A stretch of 64,000 bases of DNA from Aquibacillus rhizosphaerae. GTDB taxonomy: Bacteria > Bacillota > Bacilli > Bacillales > Amphibacillaceae. This document shows, piece by piece, positions 17,928-26,686 of the stretch. The stretch covers positions 248,001 through 312,000 of the forward strand of contig NZ_JASTZU010000063.1 of assembly GCF_030282825.1 (NCBI RefSeq). The letters run 5' to 3'. Numbering within the stretch: position 1 is the stretch's first letter; each line of letters begins with the position of its first letter. The notes beneath the pieces were generated by a model. That model searched no databases, was not told the origin of the DNA, and worked only from the letters and a program-made list of their open reading frames with translations. A program made the translations under genes and the position numbers.

Positions 17928-18048
17928 AGCGCCTACCCCGTCAGAGGTCTTAAGTCAAACATCTTTGTGGTAAAGAGCTCCACATAGATGTTCGTTTTCA
18001 TTGCCCTAGTGTGAGCAAGGCGGCCTTAGCTTTCTTATCGACTTCTAA
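17928..18048. repeat. Bacillaceae intergenic repeat, type 2
   Basis: CCAGCGCCTACCCCGTCAGAGG-like block with an inner hairpin (AACATCT...GTGG / CCAC...AGATGTT). Short related pieces (AGCGCTGGA) occur at 4108 and 10381. Non-coding. Confidence 0.5.
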
Positions 18049-18154
18049 GATATAGACTAAATCCTAATCGTGATATATTATATAGAAATTAGTGTAGGCT
18101 AGAATAGCTTTAGTTAAACAAAAATAGCTTTTAAGTATAGAGAGGAATCTTTTT

Positions 18155-18574
18155 ATGCGCAACTATTTAAGAATGGCTAAACCTTATGACATCATAATTA
18201 TCATAATTCTTGTACTATTATCGTTTACACCGTTGATTATCTTTTCATATATACAAGCACAACAAAGTGGAAATAATGTTGTTGCTGTTATCACGCAAAA
18301 TGGAACGGTTATTCGAGAAATTACATTAACAGGACATGAGGGAAATGAAGAATTTATTATTGAGGGAAAAGGAAATCAATATAATTTAATGGAAGTTGAT
18401 GAGGGGAGAATAAGAATTAAAGAAGACAACAGTCCAGATCAGATTGGTGTGAAAATGGGCTGGAAAGATACCCCCGGAGAAACAATCGTATGCCTTCCAC
18501 ATAAGCTTTTTGTTGAAATAAAATCAGAAAATAGTGATAGTTTTACCGATGAAGACATAATCATATCCCAGTAA
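18155..18574 (+). CDS. NusG domain II-containing membrane-anchored protein
   Basis: 139 residues: one N-terminal transmembrane helix (about 13-36) and an extracytoplasmic beta domain matching the NusG-II family, with NSPDQIGVKMGW and ETIVCLPHKLFVEI. In many relatives the segment reads DCPDQ-C-V-G; here both cysteines of that part are replaced (NSPDQIG), leaving only the Cys in VCLPHK. Role unknown. AGAGAGGAA precedes the ATG. Confidence 0.78.
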   Translation: MRNYLRMAKPYDIIIIIILVLLSFTPLIIFSYIQAQQSGNNVVAVITQNGTVIREITLTGHEGNEEFIIEGKGNQYNLMEVDEGRIRIKEDNSPDQIGVKMGWKDTPGETIVCLPHKLFVEIKSENSDSFTDEDIIISQ

Positions 18575-18693
18575 AAGTTATTAAAACGTACTAATTCATG
18601 TAGAAGTGAACCAATGAATTAATTCAGCTGGTTTGCTTTTGTTTTTTTTATAAGACAATTTAAGGATATCAAAACAAAACGAAATAATTCCTA

Positions 18694-18722
18694 TTTACAA
18701 AACGGAATCATTACGCTATAAT
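18694..18722 (+). promoter_or_regulatory. promoter with Zur-like box for zinc lipoprotein
   Basis: TTTACA (-35, 18694-18699), 17-bp spacer and TATAAT (-10, 18717-18722). The spacer contains ACGGAATCATTACGC, matching the Zur consensus half-sites (CGTAAT/ATTACG) with few mismatches. Repression by zinc is predicted. Confidence 0.75.
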
Positions 18723-18758
18723 CGTTTTTGGGATGTTTTAAAAGAGAGGGAGAGTTAA

Positions 18759-19895
18759 ATGAAATTTTCTTCAAGATTGCTAGTTTTACTTTTTGTGTTA
18801 AGTGTTTTCATTATAAGTGGTTGTGGAGCAGATGAACAAGCTCAATCAACTGATGCTAACGAAAACAATGAAAAATTAGATATTTATACAACTTTATATC
18901 CATTAGAATATTTTGCGAATGAAATTGGAGGTTCTCATGTTAATATCGTATCCATACTTCCATCAGGTGCTGATGCACATACATATGAGCCTACCTCCAA
19001 GACGATGGTGGATATTGCAGGTGCTGATGCATTTATTTTTAATGGCGCTGAATTAGAACCATATGCGGATACGATAAATGAAGCGTTAAAAGATGAGGAC
19101 TTATTATCAGTTGAAGCTTCTAGTGGCATTGCATTGTCAAATAATATGGAAGAACAGAGCAGTGAAGATGTTCATAATCACGCACATGAAGAAGAGTCGA
19201 CTGAAACGGAACATGCACATGAAGAAGGAGAGTCGACTGAAACGGAACATGCACATGAAGAAGGAGAGTCGACTGAAACGGAACATGCACATGAAGAAGG
19301 AGAGTCGACTGAAACAGAACATGCACATGAAGAAGAAGCTAGTGGAGAAACTGATGGTCACCACCACGGGGATGTAGATCCTCACATATGGTTAGATCCA
19401 ATTCGTGCAATATCAATTGCAGAAAATATTAAGAATACATTGATTGAATTGAAACCAGAAGCAGAACAAGAGTTTGTTACTAACTTCGAAAATCTGAAGT
19501 CTAGGTTGGAAAAATTAGATGAAGAGTTTCATAGTAAATTAGAATCCCAGGTTAATAATGAAATACTTGTAACACATGCAGCCTACGGTTATTGGGAGCA
19601 AGTTTATGGCTTGGAGCAAATTGCTATAGCAGGTATTTCTTCTTCTGATGAGCCTTCTCAAAAACAGTTAGAAAATGTTATAGATATTGTTAAAGAACAT
19701 GGGATCAATTACCTTTTATTCGAACAAAATGTGAAACCAAAAGTTGCCTCAGTGATTCAAAATGAAACAAATGTAAAATCGCTTAATATTCATAACCTCG
19801 CTGTTCTCACTGATGAAAATATAGAAAATGGCGACGATTATTTTACATTAATGTATGAAAATCTAGACGTGCTAGTAACTGCATTAAAAGAATAG
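18759..19895 (+). CDS. ZnuA/AdcA-like zinc-binding lipoprotein with His-rich repeat
   Basis: 378 residues. The lipoprotein signal ends in ISGCG (Cys near 22). The TroA-fold metal site is built from His in DAHTYEP (near 72), the His after the flexible loop in VDPHIWLDP (near 208), His in VTHAAYGYW and Glu/Asp near the C-terminus. Between about residues 138 and 205 is a long His/Glu loop made of EHAHEEGESTET repeats and ending in HHHGD. Such loops collect zinc for ZnuA proteins. No ATPase or permease of a Znu system follows; instead a YcgR/YcgQ-like membrane pair does. Confidence 0.9.
   Translation: MKFSSRLLVLLFVLSVFIISGCGADEQAQSTDANENNEKLDIYTTLYPLEYFANEIGGSHVNIVSILPSGADAHTYEPTSKTMVDIAGADAFIFNGAELEPYADTINEALKDEDLLSVEASSGIALSNNMEEQSSEDVHNHAHEEESTETEHAHEEGESTETEHAHEEGESTETEHAHEEGESTETEHAHEEEASGETDGHHHGDVDPHIWLDPIRAISIAENIKNTLIELKPEAEQEFVTNFENLKSRLEKLDEEFHSKLESQVNNEILVTHAAYGYWEQVYGLEQIAIAGISSSDEPSQKQLENVIDIVKEHGINYLLFEQNVKPKVASVIQNETNVKSLNIHNLAVLTDENIENGDDYFTLMYENLDVLVTALKE
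19179..19340 (+). repeat. 36-bp tandem repeat inside the zinc lipoprotein gene
   Basis: Three full units (19209-19244, 19245-19280, 19281-19316), nearly identical, flanked by a shortened unit on each side. Each unit codes for 12 residues, EHAHEEGESTET. Being in frame, copy changes would lengthen or shorten the zinc loop without breaking the gene. Confidence 0.95.
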
Positions 19896-19912
19896 ATTAA
19901 TAGTAGGGGACA

Positions 19913-19937
19913 TGTCTATAAGATATGGTCCCCAATT
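19913..19937 (+). other. hairpin between zinc lipoprotein and permease
   Basis: GGGGAC / GTCCCC with an inner AT pair and no T run; may stabilise or attenuate the downstream message. Confidence 0.4.
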
Positions 19938-19958
19938 ACATAGCTCTGGAGGAATAAA

Positions 19959-20960
19959 ATGAATCGTAGGTTACGGCCGGTTATTGTAGATTTTACTGGA
20001 ATTGTATTGTTTGGAATTGTTATTTATATTATTTCTTTTGGTAACTCGCTTCAAAAGATGTTTCAGTTACCCTCGTCTATTTATAATATGAGTACAATAT
20101 TCTTAAGTATTCTAATAGAAGCTCTACCCTTTGTTTTAATCGGTGTAATCATTGCTGGATTGATTCAAATTTTTGTTACCGAAGACCACATAAAACGTTG
20201 GATACCTAAAAATAAGTTTTTAGCAGTCACAATGAGTTGTGTTGTAGGAGCGTGTTTTCCAGCATGCGAATGTGGAATAGTTCCAATTGTTCGCAGATTG
20301 ATAGGTAAAGGTGTTCCAATATATGCTGGAGTTGGTTTTTTACTCACTGGCCCACTTATTAATCCCATTGTAATTATGTCAACGTTTATGGCCTTTGGAA
20401 ATGATTTAAGAATAGCTGCTTCCCGTATGATTATAGGGTTTGTAATTGCTTTAGTAATTGCTTTAATTGTAAGTTTACTATTTAAATCGAATCAATTAAA
20501 ACACCCGATACCACCCAAAACTCACACGCATCAAACCTCTATCCAACAACCTTTAACCGAAAGAATAGGAAGTACACTAATACATGCCGTTGATGAATTT
20601 TTTGATATGGGGAAATACTTAATTATCGGATGTTTATTTGCTGCTTTTATACAAACGTACGTTTCGGCAGAAGCTTTAGTAGGATTAGGGGATGGACTTG
20701 CTGCATCAACTGTGGTTATGATGGGACTAGCTTATCTTTTATCTCTTTGTTCAGAGGCTGATGCCTTCATTGCTGCATCTTTTAAAAACTTATTTCCAAC
20801 TACAGCAATTTTAGGTTTTCTTATCTATGGACCAATGATGGATTTGAAAAATACATTTATGCTACTTAGTGTTTTTAATTCAAAGTTTGTATTTATATTA
20901 ATAAGCATAGTAACTGGAACTGTTTTTTCTATATTAATGCTAATACATGGTTTCTATTAG
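19959..20960 (+). CDS. YcgR-like permease (DUF318/UPF0718 family)
   Basis: 333 residues, eight or so transmembrane helices. Two internal halves each carry the family signature: FPACECGIVPIVRRLIGKG with LLTGPLINPIV, and LCSEADAFIAASF. The paired Cys in the first and Cys-Ser-Glu in the second are conserved in the family. GGAGG lies 7 nt before the ATG. It is translationally adjacent to the next gene (14 bp apart). Its position downstream of a Zur-type promoter suggests a role in metal transport, but the substrate is not established. Confidence 0.82.
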   Translation: MNRRLRPVIVDFTGIVLFGIVIYIISFGNSLQKMFQLPSSIYNMSTIFLSILIEALPFVLIGVIIAGLIQIFVTEDHIKRWIPKNKFLAVTMSCVVGACFPACECGIVPIVRRLIGKGVPIYAGVGFLLTGPLINPIVIMSTFMAFGNDLRIAASRMIIGFVIALVIALIVSLLFKSNQLKHPIPPKTHTHQTSIQQPLTERIGSTLIHAVDEFFDMGKYLIIGCLFAAFIQTYVSAEALVGLGDGLAASTVVMMGLAYLLSLCSEADAFIAASFKNLFPTTAILGFLIYGPMMDLKNTFMLLSVFNSKFVFILISIVTGTVFSILMLIHGFY

Positions 20961-20973
20961 GGGGTGTGAGTGC

Positions 20974-21969
20974 ATGCGTTTTTATTTTCAACAAGCATTT
21001 AGAGCGGCTATATTATTAACATTTGTTATCTTTATAGTTAAATTGCACTATACTGGTGATATTCTTAAGCTTATCAATCCAAAATATGATCTGTTAAGTA
21101 AAATAGGAGCAATAATTTTTCTTGTCTTATTTATTGCCCAAATCCAACGGGTTTGGTCTCCAAAAAATGAAAGCCATGGCCACAACCATGATCACAACCA
21201 TGACCACAATCATGATCACGGGTATTCACCAATTAATGTGAAAAAGTTGCTATCTTACTCTATCATAATATTACCGTTATTTGTTGGATTTGCAATTCCC
21301 TTAACTTCTTTGGATGCTTCTATTGCAGCTAAAAAAGGAACAATGCTCACATTAACTAATAATGCGTTAAATGGAGTGGGTAGAGAGGAAAGTTTAACAG
21401 ATAATAACCTGGAAATAACAGAACAACCAGACATAGAAAGTGATGACAATGCAGAACCATTGTTAGAAGAGCAAAATGAAAATACAGATGATAGTTCAGC
21501 TGACCCCTATGATAATCCAGAAGATCCAAACCTCTATTCGAATACAATTAGTCAGGAAGAATTTAAGCGTGTGGTGGAAGAATTAAAGAGCAGTTCTTCA
21601 ATAGTCATGACTGATGAACTTTATTCAACATACTATGAAGCGATTAACATGGATATGGGGGAATTTGAAGGGAAAGAGATTACATTAAATGGCTTCGTTT
21701 ATAAGGAAGAGGACTTTACAGAAGACCAGTTTGTTTTAGGTAGGTTTATTATTACACATTGTGTAGCTGACGCTGGAATTATAGGCTTTTTGACTGAGGT
21801 AGATGACGCTTCATCGATAACAGAAGATACATGGATGGAAGCAAAGGGCACCATCCATATTGAAGATTATAAAGGCGCTAAACTACCTGTCATAAAAATA
21901 TCGGAATGGAAAGAAATAGGAGAGCCCAAACAAACTTATCTTTACCCATTAAGTATTAAGATACTTTAA
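20974..21969 (+). CDS. YcgQ-like TIGR03943 family membrane protein with His-rich loop
   Basis: 331 residues. Three N-terminal hydrophobic segments (about 8-28, 38-55 and 88-108) are separated by a loop HGHNHDHNHDHNHDHG suited to zinc binding. An acidic linker follows, then a C-terminal OB-like domain (ITLNGFVYKEEDF, HCVADAG). Always found beside DUF318 permeases in Bacilli. ATG 20974 was chosen over 20947 because TAGGGGGTGTGA lies just upstream. The pair plus the zinc lipoprotein looks like one operon. Confidence 0.8.
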   Translation: MRFYFQQAFRAAILLTFVIFIVKLHYTGDILKLINPKYDLLSKIGAIIFLVLFIAQIQRVWSPKNESHGHNHDHNHDHNHDHGYSPINVKKLLSYSIIILPLFVGFAIPLTSLDASIAAKKGTMLTLTNNALNGVGREESLTDNNLEITEQPDIESDDNAEPLLEEQNENTDDSSADPYDNPEDPNLYSNTISQEEFKRVVEELKSSSSIVMTDELYSTYYEAINMDMGEFEGKEITLNGFVYKEEDFTEDQFVLGRFIITHCVADAGIIGFLTEVDDASSITEDTWMEAKGTIHIEDYKGAKLPVIKISEWKEIGEPKQTYLYPLSIKIL

Positions 21970-22005
21970 AAGTAATGTTTCTTGCTTTTTTAAATAGAAT
22001 TCCTT

Positions 22006-22060
22006 AAACATAAGCCATAATACACCTGCTTTCTAGGTGCTCATTGTGGCTTTTATGTTT
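22006..22060. terminator. bidirectional terminator hairpin
   Basis: AAACATAAGCCA pairs with TGGCTTTTATGTTT (2-nt bulge), with an inner CACCT/AGGTG stem; lies between convergent genes. Confidence 0.7.
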
Positions 22061-22081
22061 GTAAGTTTACTACTTTAGTAA

Positions 22082-22495
22082 TTAATCCTTACGATTGTCA
22101 CTTTTTCCATTGTTAAATGCCTTCATAAAGTAAGCAGCAGGTAATAAAATACCAATACTAGCTTCCAATACAGCAAATAACTTCACACTTCCTACTGGAA
22201 CATAATCTCCATAGCCAATAGATAATAATGTGACTCCACTAAAATAAAGTAAATTACCAAATGATTGATCAGCCGGATCTCCAGTAGGTGAACCAACTTT
22301 AAGAATAGTGCCATTTAAAGATAAAAGAAAATAAAGAACTGCAAAACCAAGTGCAATTCCTATCATATTAAAAAAAAGTTGATAAAAGAGTGGGGCATTA
22401 AAGGTGCTTTTTTTATAAGATTTATTTGTGAAAAAAATGTATAGATTTGCAATGATAAATAAAATCGTTAGTGCAATTAAAATGTTAGAAATCAT
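22082..22495 (-). CDS. small potassium channel-like protein (ion channel family)
   Basis: 137 residues. Two to three N-terminal helices are followed by a pore loop with TLLSIGYGDYVPVG, the K+ selectivity filter signature (GYGD), and a final helix. A homotetrameric two-TM-type potassium channel is the likely form. AAAGGAG is 13 nt from the ATG, a loose spacing, so the start is less certain. No regulatory domain is attached. Confidence 0.82.
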   Translation of the reverse strand: MISNILIALTILFIIANLYIFFTNKSYKKSTFNAPLFYQLFFNMIGIALGFAVLYFLLSLNGTILKVGSPTGDPADQSFGNLLYFSGVTLLSIGYGDYVPVGSVKLFAVLEASIGILLPAAYFMKAFNNGKSDNRKD

Positions 22496-23060
22496 ACTAT
22501 TGTTTCATACTCCTTTTCTTTATCCTCTCTCTTTCTTTACCCTAAATAATACAAGTTAATCGAGTAATTATTGAGTAAGACGTTTAGTCTATGAAAATTC
22601 TTCATTTGTTTATGTATAAATAAATCCATTGTTCAAAGGTTCTTTCGCAAGTTTTGTTGCCATGTGTTCTTCGTAGTAATATAAAGATTTGGATTAACTG
22701 TTACGTTGATTTCCGCTCCGGGCAGCCGCACAACCTATAGAAACGCTTCTTACGATATTTTTATACTGTGATTACTCGTCCCATCGACCGAAGTATTAGG
22801 GGAGTGACAAAGTAAGAAATGAATTAGGACAAGCGAATTACCAGTGTATTTTCTGAATTGAGTTAACAAACCAATCATCTATTCCATTACGACAGACTTT
22901 ATATTTTTCGTCGATAACATTATTTTCTGAAAATCGCCTTTTGTAAATAAAAAAGCCCTATTATTGGGCTTCATCGAATATAAGGTAACTAGTATCTCAT
23001 ACTATCCTTTTATCTTTCTTCTGCTATACGTATTTTTGTAACTTATCTATTGACCAGTCT
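22496..23060. other. 565-bp non-coding region with repeat remnant
   Basis: Holds a 34-bp remnant (22702-22735) of the end of the MITE-like repeat at 8609-8739 and, near 22951, the terminator of the sulfate permease gene. No coding frame with a ribosome site was seen. Confidence 0.6.
22951..22972 (-). terminator. terminator of cysP-like gene
   Basis: AAGCCC / GGGCTT with a 7-nt loop, then a T run on the minus strand; about 90 bp past the stop. Confidence 0.7.
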
Positions 23061-24149
23061 TTAAAGCTTCTGGCTACTTCCTCCTACTCTTTCTTTATAA
23101 ACTGGATGAGTAATTTCACGTGGGTTCCACAAACCAATCAGATAAACAATCACTACAAAAGCAAATAATAAAACTATTCCTGAAAAATCAAAATCAATGA
23201 ATAGTTTTATTAGATTATAGGAAATAACAAGTGAAAACAATGGGGAGATTACCCATGTTTTAATTAGTTTTGCAATAATTGCTTTTTTCCATATTTCCCT
23301 CCCCAATTCGGATGCTCCAACATCTAAAATACTACAAGTCGTTACTTGTGTATGGGGAACAGGGATACCAAACAAGGAAGCAATAATGACTAAGGACGCT
23401 CCAATCCCTGATACAGTGCCTCCTTGTAATAGACTTAAATTCGTAATTTTTTTCCCATTGGTTTCAATTACTTTTCCACCAAGAAAAATAGCTCCTAGAG
23501 CTACAAAGAAACCACCGGTAAAAGTTCCTTGGTCAAGGCTAATAATACCAGCTGCAACGAGCGGTCCAACAGCGTTGGCAACATTATTCATGCCGGCTGA
23601 AAAAGCTTCTAAGAATCCGGTAATAATTACTAATAGCACAAGAATCTTCGGCCACTTTCCTTCATTTAGAAAAGGGAACTTTTTATTTATTTTTTGGATT
23701 CCTTTGTTGGAAACAAAGGCTAATATAAATGCTATTAAGGGTACGAGTAGCCAATACATAACAATGATTACTAGGGTGTTAACAAAAAGAACTTTGAAAG
23801 CAATACCAACACCTACAATTGCACCCACAATAACTTCACTGGTAGATAGTGGAATTCCACTTAGGTTCGCAAGGAATAGAGATACCGACGCAGAACCAAG
23901 AATGATGAGGGCGATATTAATGGAGATAATATTTTTAGGGACAATCTCTGAACCTAGCGTTTTAACAACTTCTTCTCCTCCTAAAATGGCACCGAGAAAA
24001 ATACCTATTCCGCAAATGAGTAATGCCACTTTTTTTCTTTTTACTGCACCTGATCCATATGCAATCCCCATGGATGCAGCTGCACCGCTTGCTCCAATGT
24101 TGAGAGCGAAAAAGAAGGCAATTAAACAGGCTAGTAATGTTGTTATCAT
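23061..24149 (-). CDS. cysP: PiT-family anion permease, probable sulfate permease CysP
   Basis: 362 residues, about ten transmembrane helices arranged as two PiT repeats. Family signatures GASGAAASMGIAYGSGAV near residue 19 and AGMNNVANAVGPLVAAG near 190 are present. PiT proteins carry phosphate or, for CysP, sulfate in symport with cations. Being 16 bp downstream of cysH makes sulfate the likely substrate, as in B. subtilis cysH-cysP. AGGAGC precedes the ATG. The usual following genes (sat, cysC) are absent; a terminator follows. Confidence 0.85.
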   Translation of the reverse strand: MITTLLACLIAFFFALNIGASGAAASMGIAYGSGAVKRKKVALLICGIGIFLGAILGGEEVVKTLGSEIVPKNIISINIALIILGSASVSLFLANLSGIPLSTSEVIVGAIVGVGIAFKVLFVNTLVIIVMYWLLVPLIAFILAFVSNKGIQKINKKFPFLNEGKWPKILVLLVIITGFLEAFSAGMNNVANAVGPLVAAGIISLDQGTFTGGFFVALGAIFLGGKVIETNGKKITNLSLLQGGTVSGIGASLVIIASLFGIPVPHTQVTTCSILDVGASELGREIWKKAIIAKLIKTWVISPLFSLVISYNLIKLFIDFDFSGIVLLFAFVVIVYLIGLWNPREITHPVYKERVGGSSQKL

Positions 24150-24165
24150 TGTAAACAGCTCCTAA

Positions 24166-24876
24166 TCAAGCTTGGTGCAGTCCGCACTCTTTTTTTTCCG
24201 AATTTGCCCATCTACCAGATCGTGAGTCTGATTTCTTATTAACTGGTAATGTACACTTCTCACACCCAATACTAGGATAGTTGTGATCATGTAACTCATT
24301 ATAGGGTAGGTTGTTTAAGTGAATATAATTCCAAACATCATCCCACGTCCAATGAATTAATGGACAAATTTTAACTCGTTTAAATTTAGTATCTTTGTTA
24401 ATATAATCGATATTTTTTCGACTGGAGGATTGTTCTCTTCGCAATCCTGAAATCCATGCATCTACACTGGTTAACTCTTTTTGCAAAGGTTTTATTTTTC
24501 TAATCGTACAACACATATTTGGGTCGATTTCCCATAATTCTTCACCGTACTGAGTAGCTTGTTCGTCTAGATTAAGTGTTGGTTTAACTATTTTAATATG
24601 AAGTTTTGGGTATCTTTCTTTTACTTTATTGATAAGGACGTAGGTTTCTTTAAAATGTAAATCTGTATCTAAGAAGACAACTTTAGCTCTCGGATTAACT
24701 TTATAGATCAGATCGATTAAAACAATTCCTTCTGCTCCAAGGCTACAAGCGTATAAGATGTCGTTCTTATAAACTTGGTAGGCCCATTTAATCACGTCCA
24801 TGAAGTCTTTAAATTGGTTGTTGAGTATTTCTTCAGCATGGGTATCCCACTGATTATAGGTGATTTTACCTTTCAT
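24166..24876 (-). CDS. cysH: phosphoadenylyl/adenylyl-sulfate reductase
   Basis: 236 residues. Reduces APS or PAPS to sulfite with thioredoxin. The PP-loop-type start YACSLGAEGIVLIDL, a CC pair in MCCTIRKIKPL and GCEKC supply the four Cys of a [4Fe-4S] cluster, typical of the APS-using bacterial form. The catalytic Cys is in the C-terminal ECGLH. First gene of a two-gene operon with cysP and divergent from comB. In its 5' leader CCCTT...AAGGG can pair (24912-24931). No S-box or T-box was recognised. Confidence 0.93.
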   Translation of the reverse strand: MKGKITYNQWDTHAEEILNNQFKDFMDVIKWAYQVYKNDILYACSLGAEGIVLIDLIYKVNPRAKVVFLDTDLHFKETYVLINKVKERYPKLHIKIVKPTLNLDEQATQYGEELWEIDPNMCCTIRKIKPLQKELTSVDAWISGLRREQSSSRKNIDYINKDTKFKRVKICPLIHWTWDDVWNYIHLNNLPYNELHDHNYPSIGCEKCTLPVNKKSDSRSGRWANSEKKECGLHQA

Positions 24877-25117
24877 TATTGTCCCTCACTTTTATAGTTT
24901 ATAAATATATAGCCCTTTTCTTTTAAGGGTCTAGGTATTCGCCTTAAAGTCAATGTATTCCAATAGAAAGCAAGTTGGGTATAACGGAAGAGCCTAATTT
25001 TGAACTTTTAAGTCTAAGTATGATTTTGTAACGAATATTTTGTAGGCGAATATACTTTGTGTATGTGAAGGCTACTACCCTTCCGAGTACGTGAATTTTA
25101 GAGTGAGGAGAAAAATT

Positions 25118-25810
25118 ATGCTGATTGATATTTATCAGGGTAGGAATCCCCCACCAACCGTTGCTCCTTTTACGATTGTGATTGATGTTATTCGTGCATT
25201 TACAGTAGCCCATTTTGCTTTTTTACAAGGGGCAAACCGTATATTTCTAGCAGAGTCTGTAGAGCAAGCGTTGAAAATGAAAAGAGATAACCCTGCACTT
25301 GTTTTAGCCGGAGAAGTAGCTGGATTGCCTATTGAAGGCTTTGATTTAGAAAACTCTCCAACTAAGTTGCAAAATCAAGATCTTATAGGAGAGACGTTAG
25401 TACTGAAAACAACGAACGGCGTACGAGCAACATTAAATTGTTTATCTTCAAATCACGTATTTGTGACTGGATTTTCGAACGCGAAAAGGACTGCTTTATA
25501 TGTAAAAGAAAGAATCGCTGAGGAAAAACTAGATGCTGTTAATGTGATTGCCTCTCATCCAAGTGGAGATGATGATCTTGCTTGTGCAGAGTATATAAAA
25601 TCTATAATAGATGGTTCTAATTCAATTTCTACCGAAGAAGTAATTAATAGAATAAAACAATCTCATGTCGCGGATAAGTTTTTTAATGTAGAAAATCCAA
25701 TATTTAAGCAGGAAGATATTTTTTATTGTACAAAAGAATTAGATGGAAGTTTCATTATGAAGGTGAAAAAGAATAAGAGAATTCCAATGATTGAGAGGGT
25801 TAATGTATGA
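25118..25810 (+). CDS. comB: 2-phosphosulfolactate phosphatase
   Basis: 230 residues. Dephosphorylates (2R)-phosphosulfolactate to sulfolactate with Mg2+. Family motifs IVIDVIRAFT, GEVAGLPIEGFDLENSP and LKTTNGVRA are in order. GTGAGGAG precedes ATG 25118; the nine-residue longer reading from 25091 has no SD. It overlaps comA by 4 bp. B. subtilis YitC does this step in sporulating cells, where sulfolactate accumulates in spores. Divergent from cysH, which supplies sulfite. Confidence 0.92.
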   Translation: MLIDIYQGRNPPPTVAPFTIVIDVIRAFTVAHFAFLQGANRIFLAESVEQALKMKRDNPALVLAGEVAGLPIEGFDLENSPTKLQNQDLIGETLVLKTTNGVRATLNCLSSNHVFVTGFSNAKRTALYVKERIAEEKLDAVNVIASHPSGDDDLACAEYIKSIIDGSNSISTEEVINRIKQSHVADKFFNVENPIFKQEDIFYCTKELDGSFIMKVKKNKRIPMIERVNV

Positions 25811-26565
25811 CAGAATCAGAGTTAATTCTGCCAACAAGAGAAAGTAAACCAAGAGACTTAGGGCTAACGGTTTTAATTGATAATGGCACCCCGTTAAACG
25901 TATTTTTTGATACCATTGTAAGTTCAAGTGACTATGTTGATTTAGTTAAGTTTGGTTGGGGCACGTCACTAATAACAAAAGGGTTACAGAAAAAAATAGA
26001 TTTTTTAACTTCTCTCGGGATTGACTTTTTTTTCGGTGGCACATTATTTGAAAAGTTTTTAAGCCAAGACAAGGTAGAAAGTTATTATAACTATTGTAAA
26101 AAGTTTAATTGTAGCTATGTAGAGGTTTCGAATGGAACTATCGCTTTATCAAACCATGAAAAAGCCAAATTCATTAAAGAATTTTCTCAGGATTTTATTG
26201 TCTTTAGTGAGGTTGGAAATAAAGATTGTTCAAAGGCAAATAATCAAGATTCAGCTGAATGGTTAGAGAACATACATGAGGATTTTGAAGCTGGTGCAAC
26301 CAAGGTTATCACCGAAGCAAGAGAAAGTGGAACAAGTGGTTTATGTAATGAAGATGGAGGTATTCGTACTGATATCTTTGAGCAAATTCTATCTTCTAGT
26401 ATCCCAGTCGAAAAACTGATTTTTGAAGCGCCGAATAAAAATATGCAGACCTTTTTTATTAAGCATCTTGGGTCGAATGTTAATTTAGCTAATATTGCAT
26501 TAAGTGATGTTATTTCATTAGAGACATTGCGTTTAGGATTGCGTTCCGATACGTTTCATTTGTAA
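25807..26565 (+). CDS. comA: phosphosulfolactate synthase
   Basis: 252 residues, TIM-barrel enzyme that adds sulfite to phosphoenolpyruvate to give phosphosulfolactate. Motifs KPRDLGLTVLIDNGTP, VKFGWGTS, FFFGGTLFE, VEVSNGTIAL and ITEARESGTSG match the ComA family (YitD in B. subtilis). It is translationally coupled to comB through ATGA. Although named for archaeal coenzyme M, in Bacillaceae it serves sulfolactate synthesis. Together with CysP and CysH this gives a path from sulfate to sulfolactate, lacking only the sulfate activation and sulfur-carrier steps. Confidence 0.93.
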   Translation: MTESELILPTRESKPRDLGLTVLIDNGTPLNVFFDTIVSSSDYVDLVKFGWGTSLITKGLQKKIDFLTSLGIDFFFGGTLFEKFLSQDKVESYYNYCKKFNCSYVEVSNGTIALSNHEKAKFIKEFSQDFIVFSEVGNKDCSKANNQDSAEWLENIHEDFEAGATKVITEARESGTSGLCNEDGGIRTDIFEQILSSSIPVEKLIFEAPNKNMQTFFIKHLGSNVNLANIALSDVISLETLRLGLRSDTFHL

Positions 26566-26686
26566 TCCTATCAGGTTTGTTAGGAGGTAAACGTATCTTG
26601 GTAGGTATGCTAGATAGGACTATAATTGTTGCTATGAAGTAAGGACTTTGGACTTTGTAGCACAAATATATACGAGGAGGAATTAT

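Noticed and set aside
19179-19340. Possible CRISPR-like array
   Set aside because: Units are contiguous with no unique spacers and are in frame in a gene.
19093-19385. Several long frames on both strands over the zinc lipoprotein repeat
   Set aside because: They are by-products of the 36-bp tandem repeat; only the plus frame from 18759 has an SD, signal peptide and metal-site motifs.
23386-24165. 259-codon plus-strand frame opposite cysP
   Set aside because: Antisense shadow of a membrane protein gene; no SD and composition is typical of a reversed hydrophobic frame.
24877-25117. S-box or T-box leader between cysH and comB
   Set aside because: The conserved SAM-riboswitch and T-box sequences are absent; only a short CCCTT/AAGGG hairpin is seen.
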